Shown: positions 29,266-38,652 of the stretch, in pieces
Layout: the number at the start of each line of letters is the position of its first letter
How positions within the stretch are numbered: position 1 is the first letter of the stretch
Source of the DNA: Chrysophaeum taylorii
Taxonomy: Eukaryota > Sar > Pelagophyceae > Pelagomonadales > Pelagomonadaceae
NCBI GenBank assembly: GCA_029834535.1
Contig: JAQMWT010000667.1
Location: forward strand, 62,001-126,000
Direction of reading: 5' to 3'
DNA length: 64,000 nt
Made by a program: the position numbers and the translations under genes
The notes under the pieces: model-generated
Seen by the model: only the letters and a program-made list of their open reading frames with translations
The model's database searches: none
Told to the model about the DNA's origin: nothing

Positions 29266-31461
29266 ATGATGAGGGTGTGGGTGTTGTGCGAGGTGTTGAA
29301 GTTGGCGTGGGGCGAGGTCGCCGCGCTGCGGCGCGTGTCTGTCCGCGCGTACCGCGAGGGATCTGATGCCGAACGGGGCGAGGCCATCGCGCAGCTGAAA
29401 GCGTCGATGGAGGGCCAGGGCATGGCGCTGGTCGTGGAGCATGGTGTCCCGAGTGCCGTGATTGAGGAGTGCGTGAGGACGTCGCGGTTGTTCTTCGGGC
29501 TCGACGAAAAAACAAAGAGTACGCTCGAGTTTGTTGGGGGTGACAACGACCTGCCGCCGCGGTCTTACGCGGCGATCGGAACCCCGAGAGGTCGCGCGTA
29601 CTCGGTCCAACAAAGGTCGGCCGACGACCAGATCGTGAACGAGTGGCTCCAGTTCAAGGACACGTCGTTCGAGGCGGATCCCTTTGATCCCTACTACACG
29701 AGCCCCGAGGGCCGCGAATTTTACACGTTTGCCGAGCCGCCGGCTTGGCCGCCGGGACTGGACGCGGAAGGTGCGACCCGGAACTACTATGGAGAAATGG
29801 AGAAACTCGTCGACACAATGTACGAGATGCTCGCTGTGGCTTTGGGACTAGAGACGGACATTTTCAAGCCGCGGCACGCCCCGAACTGGCCGGTGACGGC
29901 GGCGCACTACCCGCCGCTCGCCGACGGAAGCCGCGCGCCGCCAAGGATTGGACCGCACTACGACCGCACCGTATTCTCGCTCGTCAAGGTCGACGAGCAG
30001 GACGACGAGGGTAAGGGTGGTAACCTCCAAGTGCTCCTGAACCCCCGCACTCACAACGCCGCCGACGGCCGCGACGCGGACCCGACGTGGTACGACGTCG
30101 TCGCGCCGGAGAGCGCTATCGTCCTCAACTCCGGCGAGATGCTGCGACGATGGTCCAACGGCAAGTTCCGGCGCGTCGTCCACCGCGTCGGGAACCCGAC
30201 CGGCGTGCAGACGCGGGGCCGCCTCTCGTTGATGGTGTACGCGTCGCCCGACTACGACCAGCGCGTTCGGAACCCGTACGAAGACGAGACCCCCGAGTTC
30301 CCGGCGTCTACGGTCGGCGAGATGTTTAATTGGGGCTCGAGCCTGCCGACCTACAACGCGACGCTCCAGGACGAGATGCGCCGCGCGCAGGCCCTCTACA
30401 CGGTTGCTGGCGACCAGTTCGAGCACGAGGCCCTGCCGATGGCGACGATCGACGTCGTCGACGTCGGCGCCTTGCTGTCGACTGATGACGACGACGACGA
30501 CAAGGCTCGAGGAGCGGCCGAGGCGCTGTCGGCGGCATTCGAGCGCACGGGGTTCTGCGTGGTCGTGGGCCACGACGTGAGGCAGAGTACCCTCGACGAC
30601 CTGCGGCGCGGTGCCTACGAATTCTTCGGCTCGGAGGAAAAGCACGACTACGATCACGGCAAGGGCTACGGCTTTGGCGGCTACGTGAGGTACCGGGAGA
30701 GCGGGGCCCAGCTTCTCGGGGACTTCTCGAAGCCGACCGACCTCGTCGAATCCCTGACCGTTAAGGGGTTTACCGACGAAGCGTGCGAAGACCCGGTCTT
30801 CGGCCGCGCGACCGACGTGCCGAGATGGATGGCCCCTGCGGCAGCTTTATTCTTGAACGAGAGCCGGTCGCTCGGCCGAGCCTTGGCGCGCGCGATGCGC
30901 CTTTCGCTCGACGTCCCCGAGGCAGAGCTCGACCTCGTCCTTGACGTCGACAACAAGTCCGGCCTGCGGCTCGCGTATTACCCCGACGTTCCTAACCCCG
31001 AGCCGGGCCGGATGCGCTACGGCGCGCACGTCGACTCGGGAACCTTCACGGTCCTCGCCCTCGACCCCGCCAACCCCGAGGGCCTCCAGGTCCAGCTCAA
31101 GGACTATTCGTGGCTCGACGTACCCCACGTCTCCGGCGGCCTCGTCGTCAACGTCGGCGCTCTCCTCTCGCGCTGGACGGCAAAAAAATGGCGAGCTTCT
31201 GTCCACCGCGTCCTCCCCAAGCCCGGCGACCGCCTCTCCATCGTCACCAGCGCGCTCGGCGCGAGGTCCGACGGACCACCCTTCGCTGCCTTTTCGTCCC
31301 TCGAACGCGGCGACCGCCGCCCGCTCGACCCCGTCCAGGCCAGACACTTCCTCGCCGAGCGCGTCGCGCTCCATCGCCCCGAGTTCGCCGAGGAGACCGG
31401 CCTCAAGACCCCCGAGGACTTCAAGCAAGAGACCGCCCGCATCATCAACCTCCACAAGTAG
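29266..31461 (+). CDS. Tandem 2-oxoglutarate/Fe(II) dioxygenase (two IPNS-like modules in one chain)
   Basis: 731 residues from the ATG at 29266; an ATG at 29122 is in frame but encodes a Lys-rich extension with no family resemblance. Module 1 (~25-335): a DIOX_N-type start ending V-V-E-H-G-V-P, then the metal ligands H231-x-D233 in G-P-H-Y-D, H306 in R-R-V-V-H-R-V and the 2OG-binding R319-L-S. Module 2 (~393-700): G-F-C-V-V-V-G-H-D-V, H588-x-D590 in G-A-H-V-D, H647 in A-S-V-H-R-V and R656-L-S. Both iron triads and both Arg residues are intact, so both modules could be active. The family is isopenicillin-N-synthase-like, which oxidises many small molecules. A GAC-repeat linker (residues 407-413) joins the modules. 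Substrates are not predictable. A weakly hydrophobic N-terminus could be a targeting signal. Confidence 0.92.
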   Translation: MMRVWVLCEVLKLAWGEVAALRRVSVRAYREGSDAERGEAIAQLKASMEGQGMALVVEHGVPSAVIEECVRTSRLFFGLDEKTKSTLEFVGGDNDLPPRSYAAIGTPRGRAYSVQQRSADDQIVNEWLQFKDTSFEADPFDPYYTSPEGREFYTFAEPPAWPPGLDAEGATRNYYGEMEKLVDTMYEMLAVALGLETDIFKPRHAPNWPVTAAHYPPLADGSRAPPRIGPHYDRTVFSLVKVDEQDDEGKGGNLQVLLNPRTHNAADGRDADPTWYDVVAPESAIVLNSGEMLRRWSNGKFRRVVHRVGNPTGVQTRGRLSLMVYASPDYDQRVRNPYEDETPEFPASTVGEMFNWGSSLPTYNATLQDEMRRAQALYTVAGDQFEHEALPMATIDVVDVGALLSTDDDDDDKARGAAEALSAAFERTGFCVVVGHDVRQSTLDDLRRGAYEFFGSEEKHDYDHGKGYGFGGYVRYRESGAQLLGDFSKPTDLVESLTVKGFTDEACEDPVFGRATDVPRWMAPAAALFLNESRSLGRALARAMRLSLDVPEAELDLVLDVDNKSGLRLAYYPDVPNPEPGRMRYGAHVDSGTFTVLALDPANPEGLQVQLKDYSWLDVPHVSGGLVVNVGALLSRWTAKKWRASVHRVLPKPGDRLSIVTSALGARSDGPPFAAFSSLERGDRRPLDPVQARHFLAERVALHRPEFAEETGLKTPEDFKQETARIINLHK

Positions 31462-31599
31462 CGACGACGGCGATCTTTGTATGCCGTGTACATACGCCCT
31501 CCTCCTGTGCGAGCTTTTCCGCCGCGGCGGCGGCCTGCTGCCTGTACGATCTACGGCCTCCCAGCCTCCCGACTCGACTCGGAAAGCAGCATAGTAAAT
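31462..31599. other. Short intergenic segment
   Basis: 3' flank of the dioxygenase; nothing specific is seen. Confidence 0.4.
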
Positions 31600-32113
31600 A
31601 TAAGGAATTCGATGATGATGGCGAGACCGTTCGTTCGGAGTACGCGCGGTCAACGACGGCTTGGAGCAAACTGTGGGTGCGCTAATCGTCATTCCCCGTG
31701 GAGGCCTCCGGACGTCGATTTCAAAGGCAGCGAAGAACGGTGTGGAGGGCTCGAGGATGGGCTGCGCGGGATAGTGCGCGACGATCCACCAGTCGTCGCC
31801 CCAGCGCACGAGGTAGACGAAGACCGCGGCGACGTCACCGGGCGCGAGCTCGGTGAAGCTGCTCGATAGAACAGAATCGTCGAGGAGGAGCGTGACGACC
31901 GGCGCAGAGAGCAATATTAGGCGCCGGCCAGCACGGGGCACGAAAAAAGCAAGCCGACACTTCCGAGCTGTGTACGCGAGGCCCATTTCGTTGATGACTA
32001 CTCCGGGAGGATCAGGCGCAGCACAGCGCGACCGCTTCGAACAAACCCCTTGCAACCGCGTTCGCGGCGCCAACAGCGGCGCTCACGAGCCGCGGATCTC
32101 CGGACGCACCCAT
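31600..32113 (-). CDS. Possible small intron-containing gene, product unknown
   Basis: Two minus-strand blocks read as protein. An ATG at 32113 opens a block containing D-P-R-L-V-S-A-A-V-G-A-A-N-A-V-A-R-G that runs into a stop near 32012. From about 31967 another frame encodes C-R-L-A-F-F-V-P-R-A-G-R-R-L-I-L-L and later D-V-A-A-V-F-V-Y-L-V-R-W-G-D-D-W-W-I-V. A GT donor near 32045 and a CAG ending at 31968 could join the blocks; the precise donor and the stop codon are not fixed, so both ends are approximate. No family is recognised. The second block's Trp-rich beta pattern makes chance unlikely, but expression data would be needed to confirm it. Confidence 0.35.
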
Positions 32114-32911
32114 CACGTTGCACCACCAACGCGAAGGTCAAGACCGCGCCATCACGCCTTCTTCGGATCCCGCACCAACCAACATTCGACCTTGCCACCT
32201 GGACGACAACAACAATGCACATACTGGCACGACAATCAGCAGCAACAAACCCGAACCACAACAACCGCAGCCAACATCTTGTCAGGTGTGTGGATTCTCG
32301 ATGCGACGTCGTACTGAAAGAATTCATGTTGAGTCGTCTGTGTTTGATTCTTGACCCTATCCGTCATCTTGACATTTCAACCAGTCGAGTTCTATCTATC
32401 CCGGAATTTTTCCTTCACCTCTTCCAAAAAAACAATGTTTTGACATCAGTGTTGTCGCGTGGCCACAAGGATTGCGAGGGGTGTTTGACGTCGACGTCCG
32501 CAGCAGACCGCACGCGAGATCAAAACGAATCCACGGCCTCACCTAGTACCAGTACCTAGCTAGGTCGCCCCGCCTCTCTCTCTCTACTTTGGGAGTGCGG
32601 TTTGTACCACACCGGGACGTCGCCCGATGCAGCGCTGCATCCTTACATAACAGTGCCAGGCTGTTATCCAACAGAGACAGAATCGTGGGCTGGCTAGCTA
32701 GCTAGCTATTTCCGAAATGGGCGTTCGTGAAGGTGGGGAGTGAATTGGCTACACAGCGAGCAAACTGAGCAGCCGCTTTGATTTCAAGGTCATTCATTGT
32801 GCCTATATCGCCAGCGCAGCGCGCAAAATTGTGTTTGTTGCTACTTGAGCCTCGTGGCGGGTAATTAAAAAAAATTTCTGCACGCTGCAGGCCTGCGTGT
32901 GTGTATGCCAT
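32114..32911. other. Intergenic with short repeats
   Basis: Carries a CT run (32572-32585) and a (GCTA)n run at 32691-32707. No coding sequence is supported. It is the 3' flank of the LPMO-like gene. Confidence 0.45.
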
Positions 32912-33956
32912 TCAAGGCGCCAGGGCATCTTCGTCGATGATGCTGCTTTGTCTTCTGAGCCTGACTGGGCTGCTGTCGTTCATGGAAGCGACTTGCGTTT
33001 CTTCGAGGTGTACGAGCGTCATGGTGGAGGAAAAGTCGGACTGCGGTGGTTCGAGGTGGTTTTGGAAAAATGTGCCCGTGTGCACTTTGGGCGTGATTTG
33101 GGTCCACATGTCAGTCATCGCGCCAATTTCGGCCGCGGATGATGCGTCCCGCTGGTCGCGCGAGTCGCATTTCGCCTTCTTTTTCGAAGACCGTGCATGA
33201 TAAAGCAGGAACAGTAGGACCACGAGAATCACAAAGTAGAAGTGGGTTTTCTTGTCGGTGTCGTGCCTTTGAGACGTTCCCCGCAGGTACGCCTGGACCG
33301 TACCGGCAGCCTCTGCCGCGGACGGCGTCTTGTTCGCAGAGACACCTTTCAACTCGAGGTCGGCGCAGGCGAACGCTTCTCCGTCAGCCGAATCGAGAAA
33401 ACGCCACGACAGTACCGTGCGACCGGGCGTCGTGGGGAGTTTGACTTTGCGTACCACACTCTGGAGGTCGCCGCCGCAGAGGCTCTTGGCGTGCGCTTCG
33501 CCAAACGTCTCCGGATCATACGCTGGAACCTGTCCCTTATTGAAGCAATCCTCGAGATCGGTCCGTAGCTTGAGCGAGAGCGGTTTTGGACCCCACATTT
33601 TGGCCACCAAGCTGGGGTTGTCGCAAAACCGAAAGACGTGCGTCCCTTCCGTAAACGGTGACACGCACACCTCGACCTCGACAGTTGTGCCCGCGAACAC
33701 AACGTTCTCACTTTCGACGGGCCACGGACCATAGTTGTATCCCGCAGTCCCGCACACGCTCGTGCTCACCCCGCTCCCCCTCAACTCGGGCGTGCGTTCG
33801 AATGTCGATCCCACAACCGAATCCACCATCGTCCACCGCCGACTTGCGGGCCGAGCCATGAAACCTGAGAGAAAGTGAACCTTCTCTTTGCAGAGGACAC
33901 GCACCGTGGCCATCGACTTGAGCGACCGACACGAATAACAAAATGGCGCCCCGCAT
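32912..33956 (-). CDS. AA15-LPMO-like secreted, membrane-anchored protein (one 40-bp intron)
   Basis: Two exons are proposed: 33956-33905 and 33864-32912 (334 residues). Exon 1 encodes a signal peptide (M-R-G-A-I-L-L-F-V-S-V-A-Q-V-D-G) ending at His17; the intron (GTGCGT...CTCAG) splits Gly18. Spliced, the mature start is H-G-F-M-A-R-P-A-S-R-R-W, matching the H-G-x-M-x-x-P-x-S-R start of AA15 lytic polysaccharide monooxygenases, whose N-terminal His binds copper. Later features also fit AA15: E-V-E-V-C-V, V-F-R-F-C, D-C-F-N-K, a V-K-L-P segment and A-C-A-D-L-E-L. The second copper His is not in its usual place; the nearest is in G-T-H-V-F-R-F-C, about four residues later. A single transmembrane helix (~225-241) and an ~90-residue tail follow, so it is probably displayed at the cell surface. 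Activity is uncertain. Confidence 0.7.
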
Positions 33957-34266
33957 CCTCGTCTTCCTTCTGGTAGTTCGTATCCGCGGCGTTAATAAGA
34001 CGGGCGATACTGATTCAATGTACTTCACTATTTTTGTTATTATCGTGGTTACAGTACTGTAGCAACTCCCAAAAGCTCAGAGAACCAGAAAGGATGATTG
34101 AGCAAACAAAGAGAAAGAAGAAGAGTCCACGGACGACCCCAGCGGACGGCAAAAGAAAACGCAAGAAAGCCAAAGAAGACTAGAGAAGGCATGGAAACGC
34201 AGAAAGAATCAGGGTGAGAACAACAACGAGGGGCGGGCGCAAGAAAGGGTGCAGAACGAAGTGGGT

Positions 34267-34318
34267 GGTAGAAGTGCTGTTAGTGGCAAGGAAGGTAGAA
34301 GTGCTGTTAGTGGCAAGG
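34267..34318. repeat. Two-copy tandem repeat, unit ~28 bp
   Basis: The motif GTAGAAGTGCTGTTAGTGGC occurs twice, starting near 34267 and 34295, separated by a few purines. The copies are identical over at least 24 bp, so the duplication is recent. Confidence 0.8.
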
Positions 34319-34372
34319 TGGGGACGGCAAAGAAAAAAGCAGGAAAAAAATGAGAAGGGTGTTTGAGACTTG

Positions 34373-34373
<1 letters not shown>

Positions 34374-34428
<55 letters not shown>

Positions 34429-34430
34429 CG
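34374..34430. repeat. (GA)n microsatellite ending in a G run
   Basis: A nearly pure GA dinucleotide tract of ~50 bp followed by eight or more G. It is purine-only on the plus strand. Confidence 0.9.
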
Positions 34431-35289
34431 TGGTTCAGATGAAGGTCCGCCTCAGCCGCGGCGCCGCCATTACCACCCATGAAACATGGGGCAATCCACG
34501 TCCGGCGTTTGTTCTAAGGAAGGACAGTGAGCCCACTCAACGCAGATTGAGGGAACAAAAAGAAAAAGAAACCAAATGACAAAGTCACCGAAATCGCCGA
34601 TTGTTCTAAGGGAGGAGAGTGCTCCCGGTCAACGCAGATTGAGTAAAAAATGCAAAGTTCGTACAAAGACGGGAGTGCAGTATTTATTTCCATGATCATG
34701 GAAGCAACTCCTAGGCTCGGAGAGCCAGCATGGATAAGGGTCGGCGAAGAAGAAGCAAGAAGTCTCAAAGGGAAAAGAGAGAAGGGAAAGAGAGTGCCAA
34801 CCTACGCCGGGAGGGCGGATACCGCCCTCGCAAGGCTCAGGATTCATGAGGCACCGTCCACCATCGCAACCATGCGGTCGGCGATCACATTTGAGTCCCC
34901 ACACATTCTCACGTTGAAGGGGCTGCTAGGACTCTGCACGAACCCGGCAGCGCGATTTGGACGGATATAAAATACGGTCGAGAGATGTGTATAACTGGCG
35001 ATGGCAAAGATGAACTCGGCTACAGAAAAAAAGATCGGAACAAGAACGAAAAAGGTGGCGACACCGTAGCCTATAAAATATAGGGAGGAGGGATCCAACG
35101 GAGGGATACCAAAACTGAGCTACGTCCTCAAAGGCGCTCCGCTATCTCACATTGAAAGTAGCAGGCGATATAAAATTCAGCCCGACTATCCAAATATGCG
35201 TCGATGATGACTTTTGTCGGCTGAGGCGCACCTTCGGAGGGGAAGCTGGGAAAATGGAGGGTTTCAAATCTGAGCGAAGAATGAGTGTT

Positions 35290-35860
35290 ATGTGGTGTCA
35301 AAGACTAGCAGGCGCCATATCGTGTGGCGTCAGAGAGGAGCGGGCACACGTTAAGCACATGGTCGATCGTGTCTTCAGCGCCCGCAAATCGTGAACGAGA
35401 GCAAGGGCAAGAAGGATTTACACGGGACGAAATTGGAACGACGCGGACGCCGAGGAAGGATGAGACAGCGGCGAAAGTACGGCAGGCTGAGGACAAGATT
35501 GAAGGGGAAGCAAAAAAAAGAGAAAGAGCTGAATCATGGTTCAATACTCTTTTGGGGGAGGGTTGGGAACGCGAGTGGTTAATTTGTCGCCATGGCCGCG
35601 GGGACGTTGGGGCAGGCAGCAGTGCCTGTGTGGGTTCATCCATCTCGACGGTTCGCATTAGGCATCAACTCCGGGCTCGGAGATATGGGCGTGTTTCATC
35701 GATATGTTTGCCAATTGCGAGCGGTGCGCGTCGACAGATTGCAATCTCCCATAATCGACAACCGAGCATCATCTTGTCCACTGCCCTCGTGACCAAGAGA
35801 GCCGCGCAGAATGATTCACATCCGGCTCTCGCAAGGGTAGTAGGCGGTATGCGAATATTT
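35290..35860. mobile_element. Fragments resembling the 3' end of non-LTR (LINE-type) retrotransposons
   Basis: Minus strand, 35400-35300: a frame with C-P-C-S-R then E-D-T-I-D-H-V-L-N-V-C-P. Plus strand, 35709-35800: a frame with C-E-R-C-A-S-T-D-C, an interrupting stop, then T-T-E-H-H-L-V-H-C-P-R. Both match the C-x-x-C...T-x-x-H-x-L-x-x-C-P zinc-knuckle that follows the reverse transcriptase in many LINEs. The plus copy is preceded, in other frames, by F-H-R and A-E-S-W-F-N-T-L-L. No reverse-transcriptase core motif is seen here, so these are short, broken 3' scraps. Element limits are not visible. Confidence 0.4.
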
Positions 35861-35945
35861 GCTGGGCAGGATATAAGGGTTTCAGGATTAGCAGCAGCAT
35901 TCAGGATTACGCATATCCATGTGATGTAGATTCAAACATTTTTGG

Positions 35946-37208
35946 ATGGGTGGCCGCCGCCTTTCGCGCTTAGCCGCAGTCGCGATCGTTGCGTTAAGTG
36001 AGGACATCAACCCGTGCCTGGACCCTGGGGCCCTCGTCTTGGACAATGCTTACCTGGTGAAATGTGAGGGCGATGTCGTCTGCGAGCCCGAGACAGCAAG
36101 CTGCGTGGGCGTGAACACGACGGGATGTGCTGTTCGGCGATGCGACGAGACCGGGATCGTCGGCAATCTGACTGGGCACGAAGATGTCACGACGGCGTGC
36201 GCACGAGCCGAGGACGTGATGGATACGCTAGCAGAATCGTGCTGCTCTGACGGCTCGGCGATTTGCTCCGACCTCGAGCCAACGATAGTCGCGTCGTCTT
36301 TCGACTTCGTCGGCATTTCATACGTGGAGGCGGTGCGTTACACGACTGTCTTCGAGGGTGCCATCCGGGAGCTGACGGCGATTGGTAGTGCTCAAATTGA
36401 TTTCGCGTTTTACCTAGAAGAAGATTTGACGGCGTTCTACTACGTCTTATCGGACGATCCCGACGAGACTTTCAATATCTTATCCAGCGCCGATGTTACC
36501 GCCATCGAACAAGCGATCCTCAACGAAGCCGATACGCGAGATGTATCCGATTTCAATGAGTTTCGGGTGCTCTCGGTCGGAGAAGTCGTCGCGTACGCCG
36601 CCACGACCGAGCCGACCCTCGCGCCAACGGCAAAAAAATTGGCGTTCTCGACGCCGTCCGCCGCGCCGACTCCGATACCGTTCGGGTACCCAACTTCAGA
36701 GCCACCGACACCAAAACCGATCCAAGAGCCGACGACGACGACTAAATTGCCAACAACTCGAGAGCCGACGACCGTACCTACGCTCGCCGTCGTCTCGGCG
36801 AGCCACAACGATAGTAAAAAGAAGTCGCGAGTGACAGCGGCGATTGTCGCTCCTATTGCCTTCGTCGCATTTGCCGGCCTCCTGCTCGCGGGCGCCGTGC
36901 GCAAATGGTCTGCATCGCGCCGCGCCCAAGACTGCCTCGCCGAGGACGACGACTACTGCGAACGCCAGTACGAGGTCGTTTCCATCGGCAAGCACTTTGC
37001 ATCAAACGAAGAAGTGCCGCCGCCGCCGCCGCCGGGATCCCTCAGGCCCACCGAGGGCAGCACCGAGGTCCAGGACATCACGTACAATCCTGTCATTGGT
37101 GCGAGTTCCAGGCGGCGGCGGCGGCAGACATCGTCTGGCCGCCTCGCGTTGCGGCCATCATCATCGGCACGCCTCACGCTATCGGAGCCCCCCGCGGGTG
37201 CTGCATGA
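35946..37208 (+). CDS. Type I membrane protein with Thr/Pro-rich stalk
   Basis: 420 residues; ATG at 35946. A signal peptide (L-S-R-L-A-A-V-A-I-V-A-L-S) is followed by a Cys-rich ectodomain with about ten Cys in the first 110 residues. Around residues 225-285 lies a repetitive Thr/Pro stalk (E-P-T-L-A-P-T, then P-T-S-E-P-P-T-P-K-P, then R-E-P-T-T-V-P-T) of the kind that is heavily O-glycosylated in stramenopile surface proteins. One transmembrane helix follows (A-I-V-A-P-I-A-F-V-A-F-A-G-L-L-L-A-G-A-V), then a cytoplasmic tail with poly-Pro (P-P-P-P-P-P-G-S) and Arg/Ser-rich segments. A surface or cell-covering protein is likely. No ectodomain family is recognised. Confidence 0.75.
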   Translation: MGGRRLSRLAAVAIVALSEDINPCLDPGALVLDNAYLVKCEGDVVCEPETASCVGVNTTGCAVRRCDETGIVGNLTGHEDVTTACARAEDVMDTLAESCCSDGSAICSDLEPTIVASSFDFVGISYVEAVRYTTVFEGAIRELTAIGSAQIDFAFYLEEDLTAFYYVLSDDPDETFNILSSADVTAIEQAILNEADTRDVSDFNEFRVLSVGEVVAYAATTEPTLAPTAKKLAFSTPSAAPTPIPFGYPTSEPPTPKPIQEPTTTTKLPTTREPTTVPTLAVVSASHNDSKKKSRVTAAIVAPIAFVAFAGLLLAGAVRKWSASRRAQDCLAEDDDYCERQYEVVSIGKHFASNEEVPPPPPPGSLRPTEGSTEVQDITYNPVIGASSRRRRRQTSSGRLALRPSSSARLTLSEPPAGAA

Positions 37209-37307
37209 ATATGGCGCCACCCACACCCCCTCTTTTTTTGGACCTAACACCGTCACCCTTGTGAATGGATGGATGGTTGCCCTTAATTTCCAGCACTACG
37301 TGCGGGA

Positions 37308-38342
37308 CTAGTATCCTTCGCAAGGGACGCAGTGTTTATTCCGTCGGCGGACGAGGGCGAGGCTGGCGCGCGCCATGATTTCGGTCTCGACGCCAAAGAG
37401 AAAGAGGTTGTCGCTTCGGAGGAGCATGGCAACGACGTTCGATTGTTGTTGCCGCGCGCCGTTGTGATCAACGACGAAAGAGGCATTTCGGAGTGCTGCG
37501 TCGAGGTGGAGGACGTCGGCAAAGTGGACTTTTGTCGATCGTCGAAGCGCATCCATGACACGCGTCACATATCCGTTGGCGTTCGTGTCGTCCGTGTTGA
37601 GGAGCAAGGTGACGTTGGACGTTCGGGCATTGACGACGAGCGAGCATTCGACGTATTCGAGCACCACAGGAACTGAGGTGTCGCATTGGTGCACCGCGTC
37701 GCCGCGACGAAGATGCAGCTGCACAAATGGCTTGTTGCCGAGTGTTTTTTCGATGAACAACGTCGCCACTCTTTTTACCATTCTCGAGCTCTCGACCTTT
37801 GGAGGGACACACCTCGACGCTCCGAGTTGCGTCGCGTGCTTCCATAGCTTCGACAAATTCTTTTGCTTCCGACACGTGTACCACTCGTCCTTGATGTCCC
37901 AGAACCACGCAGAAGATCTGTTCTTCCAAGCCGTCTCAACAGTGGCGTCGCGACACCCGTGGAGTTGCCTCGGGCTCCCAAGCTGCGGAGCAAAGTCGTT
38001 TTGGCTCAGCGACACCTCGCGACCTTCGCTCGTCGTGACGAGTACAAACGCCGACCAGTCGAGCGCGCAAGACACCTTTCCGTGCGACCCGCCGAGCAGG
38101 TGGCACGGGGGCTCGACGAGAAGACGCGCGCACAGGGCATCCGCTATCGCGTTGAGGCTCGTGATCACTGCCCTGCGATCGCTCAGCCCGGATTGGAAAT
38201 GGCGGCTCCACCGGAGGACATTTGGTCGCCCCTTTGAACACGCGGGCCGAGCGTCGCAGGACGAGACCGTTGCGGAGAAGACGAAGAAGAAGAAGAAGAA
38301 GAGCAAGACGACGACGCGATGATCCATTATTTTTATGAGCAC
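37308..38342 (-). CDS. Fucosyltransferase-like (LHLRRGD-type) secretory glycosyltransferase
   Basis: 344 residues (ATG 38342; a second ATG six codons in is equally possible). The N-terminus has a Phe-rich hydrophobic run (V-V-L-L-F-F-F-F-F-F-V-F), encoded by a TTC repeat, serving as signal or anchor. The core motif F-V-Q-L-H-L-R-R-G-D matches the GDP-fucose-binding H-x-R-R-G-D of alpha-1,6- and O-fucosyltransferases (GT23/GT65/GT68 superfamily). The later L-L-L-N-T-D-D, D-V-L-H-L-D-A-A and D-N-L-F-L-F-G-V-E-T-E blocks fit the C-terminal nucleotide-binding half, where the final acidic/Ser segment usually reads (S/T)-x-F-(S/T). Several Asn-x-Ser/Thr sites suggest glycosylation. Donor and acceptor are inferred only from the superfamily. 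Confidence 0.7.
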   Translation of the reverse strand: MLIKIMDHRVVVLLFFFFFFVFSATVSSCDARPACSKGRPNVLRWSRHFQSGLSDRRAVITSLNAIADALCARLLVEPPCHLLGGSHGKVSCALDWSAFVLVTTSEGREVSLSQNDFAPQLGSPRQLHGCRDATVETAWKNRSSAWFWDIKDEWYTCRKQKNLSKLWKHATQLGASRCVPPKVESSRMVKRVATLFIEKTLGNKPFVQLHLRRGDAVHQCDTSVPVVLEYVECSLVVNARTSNVTLLLNTDDTNANGYVTRVMDALRRSTKVHFADVLHLDAALRNASFVVDHNGARQQQSNVVAMLLRSDNLFLFGVETEIMARASLALVRRRNKHCVPCEGY

Positions 38343-38652
38343 GTTGGTATGTATGCATGTATGTATCTTTAAATGTCGACTGACTGCTAAGAGGGGTGTG
38401 TGTGTGTGGGGGATGTATGTATGTATCCTAGGTCCGCCGTTCGAGAGAGCAAATCATAATAGGGATCACACAATAATACAACGAGGGGGGGGCGGTTGAC
38501 AATATGGTGCTTAAAAGCCCCCCGGACATAGTACAGTGAAGACAATTTTCAGTCCCCCGGCCGCGAGCGCGCGTGACCCAGACGACGACGAGGACAAAGC
38601 GAAATAACTAAGTAATATCTCTGGAGGAGGAGTTTGCGGGGCTCAAAGTAAG
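38343..38652. other. Intergenic, simple repeats
   Basis: ATGT-type tetranucleotide tracts (38346-38367 and 38415-38428), a short (GT)n run (38396-38408) and a (G)8 run near 38486. No gene is seen. Confidence 0.6.

Larger units (their letters stand above)
33957..35945. other. Repeat-rich region with retroelement-like scraps
   Basis: No host gene is seen. It contains a 24-bp tandem duplication (34267-34318), a (GA)n tract (34374-34421), a pair of related ~50-bp segments (34511-34560 and 34601-34650), and coding scraps resembling ends of non-LTR elements (35300-35860). All are listed separately. Confidence 0.5.

Noticed and set aside
34374-34430. Possible CRISPR-like or satellite array
   Set aside because: It is a simple GA dinucleotide tract; no spaced repeats exist in the window.
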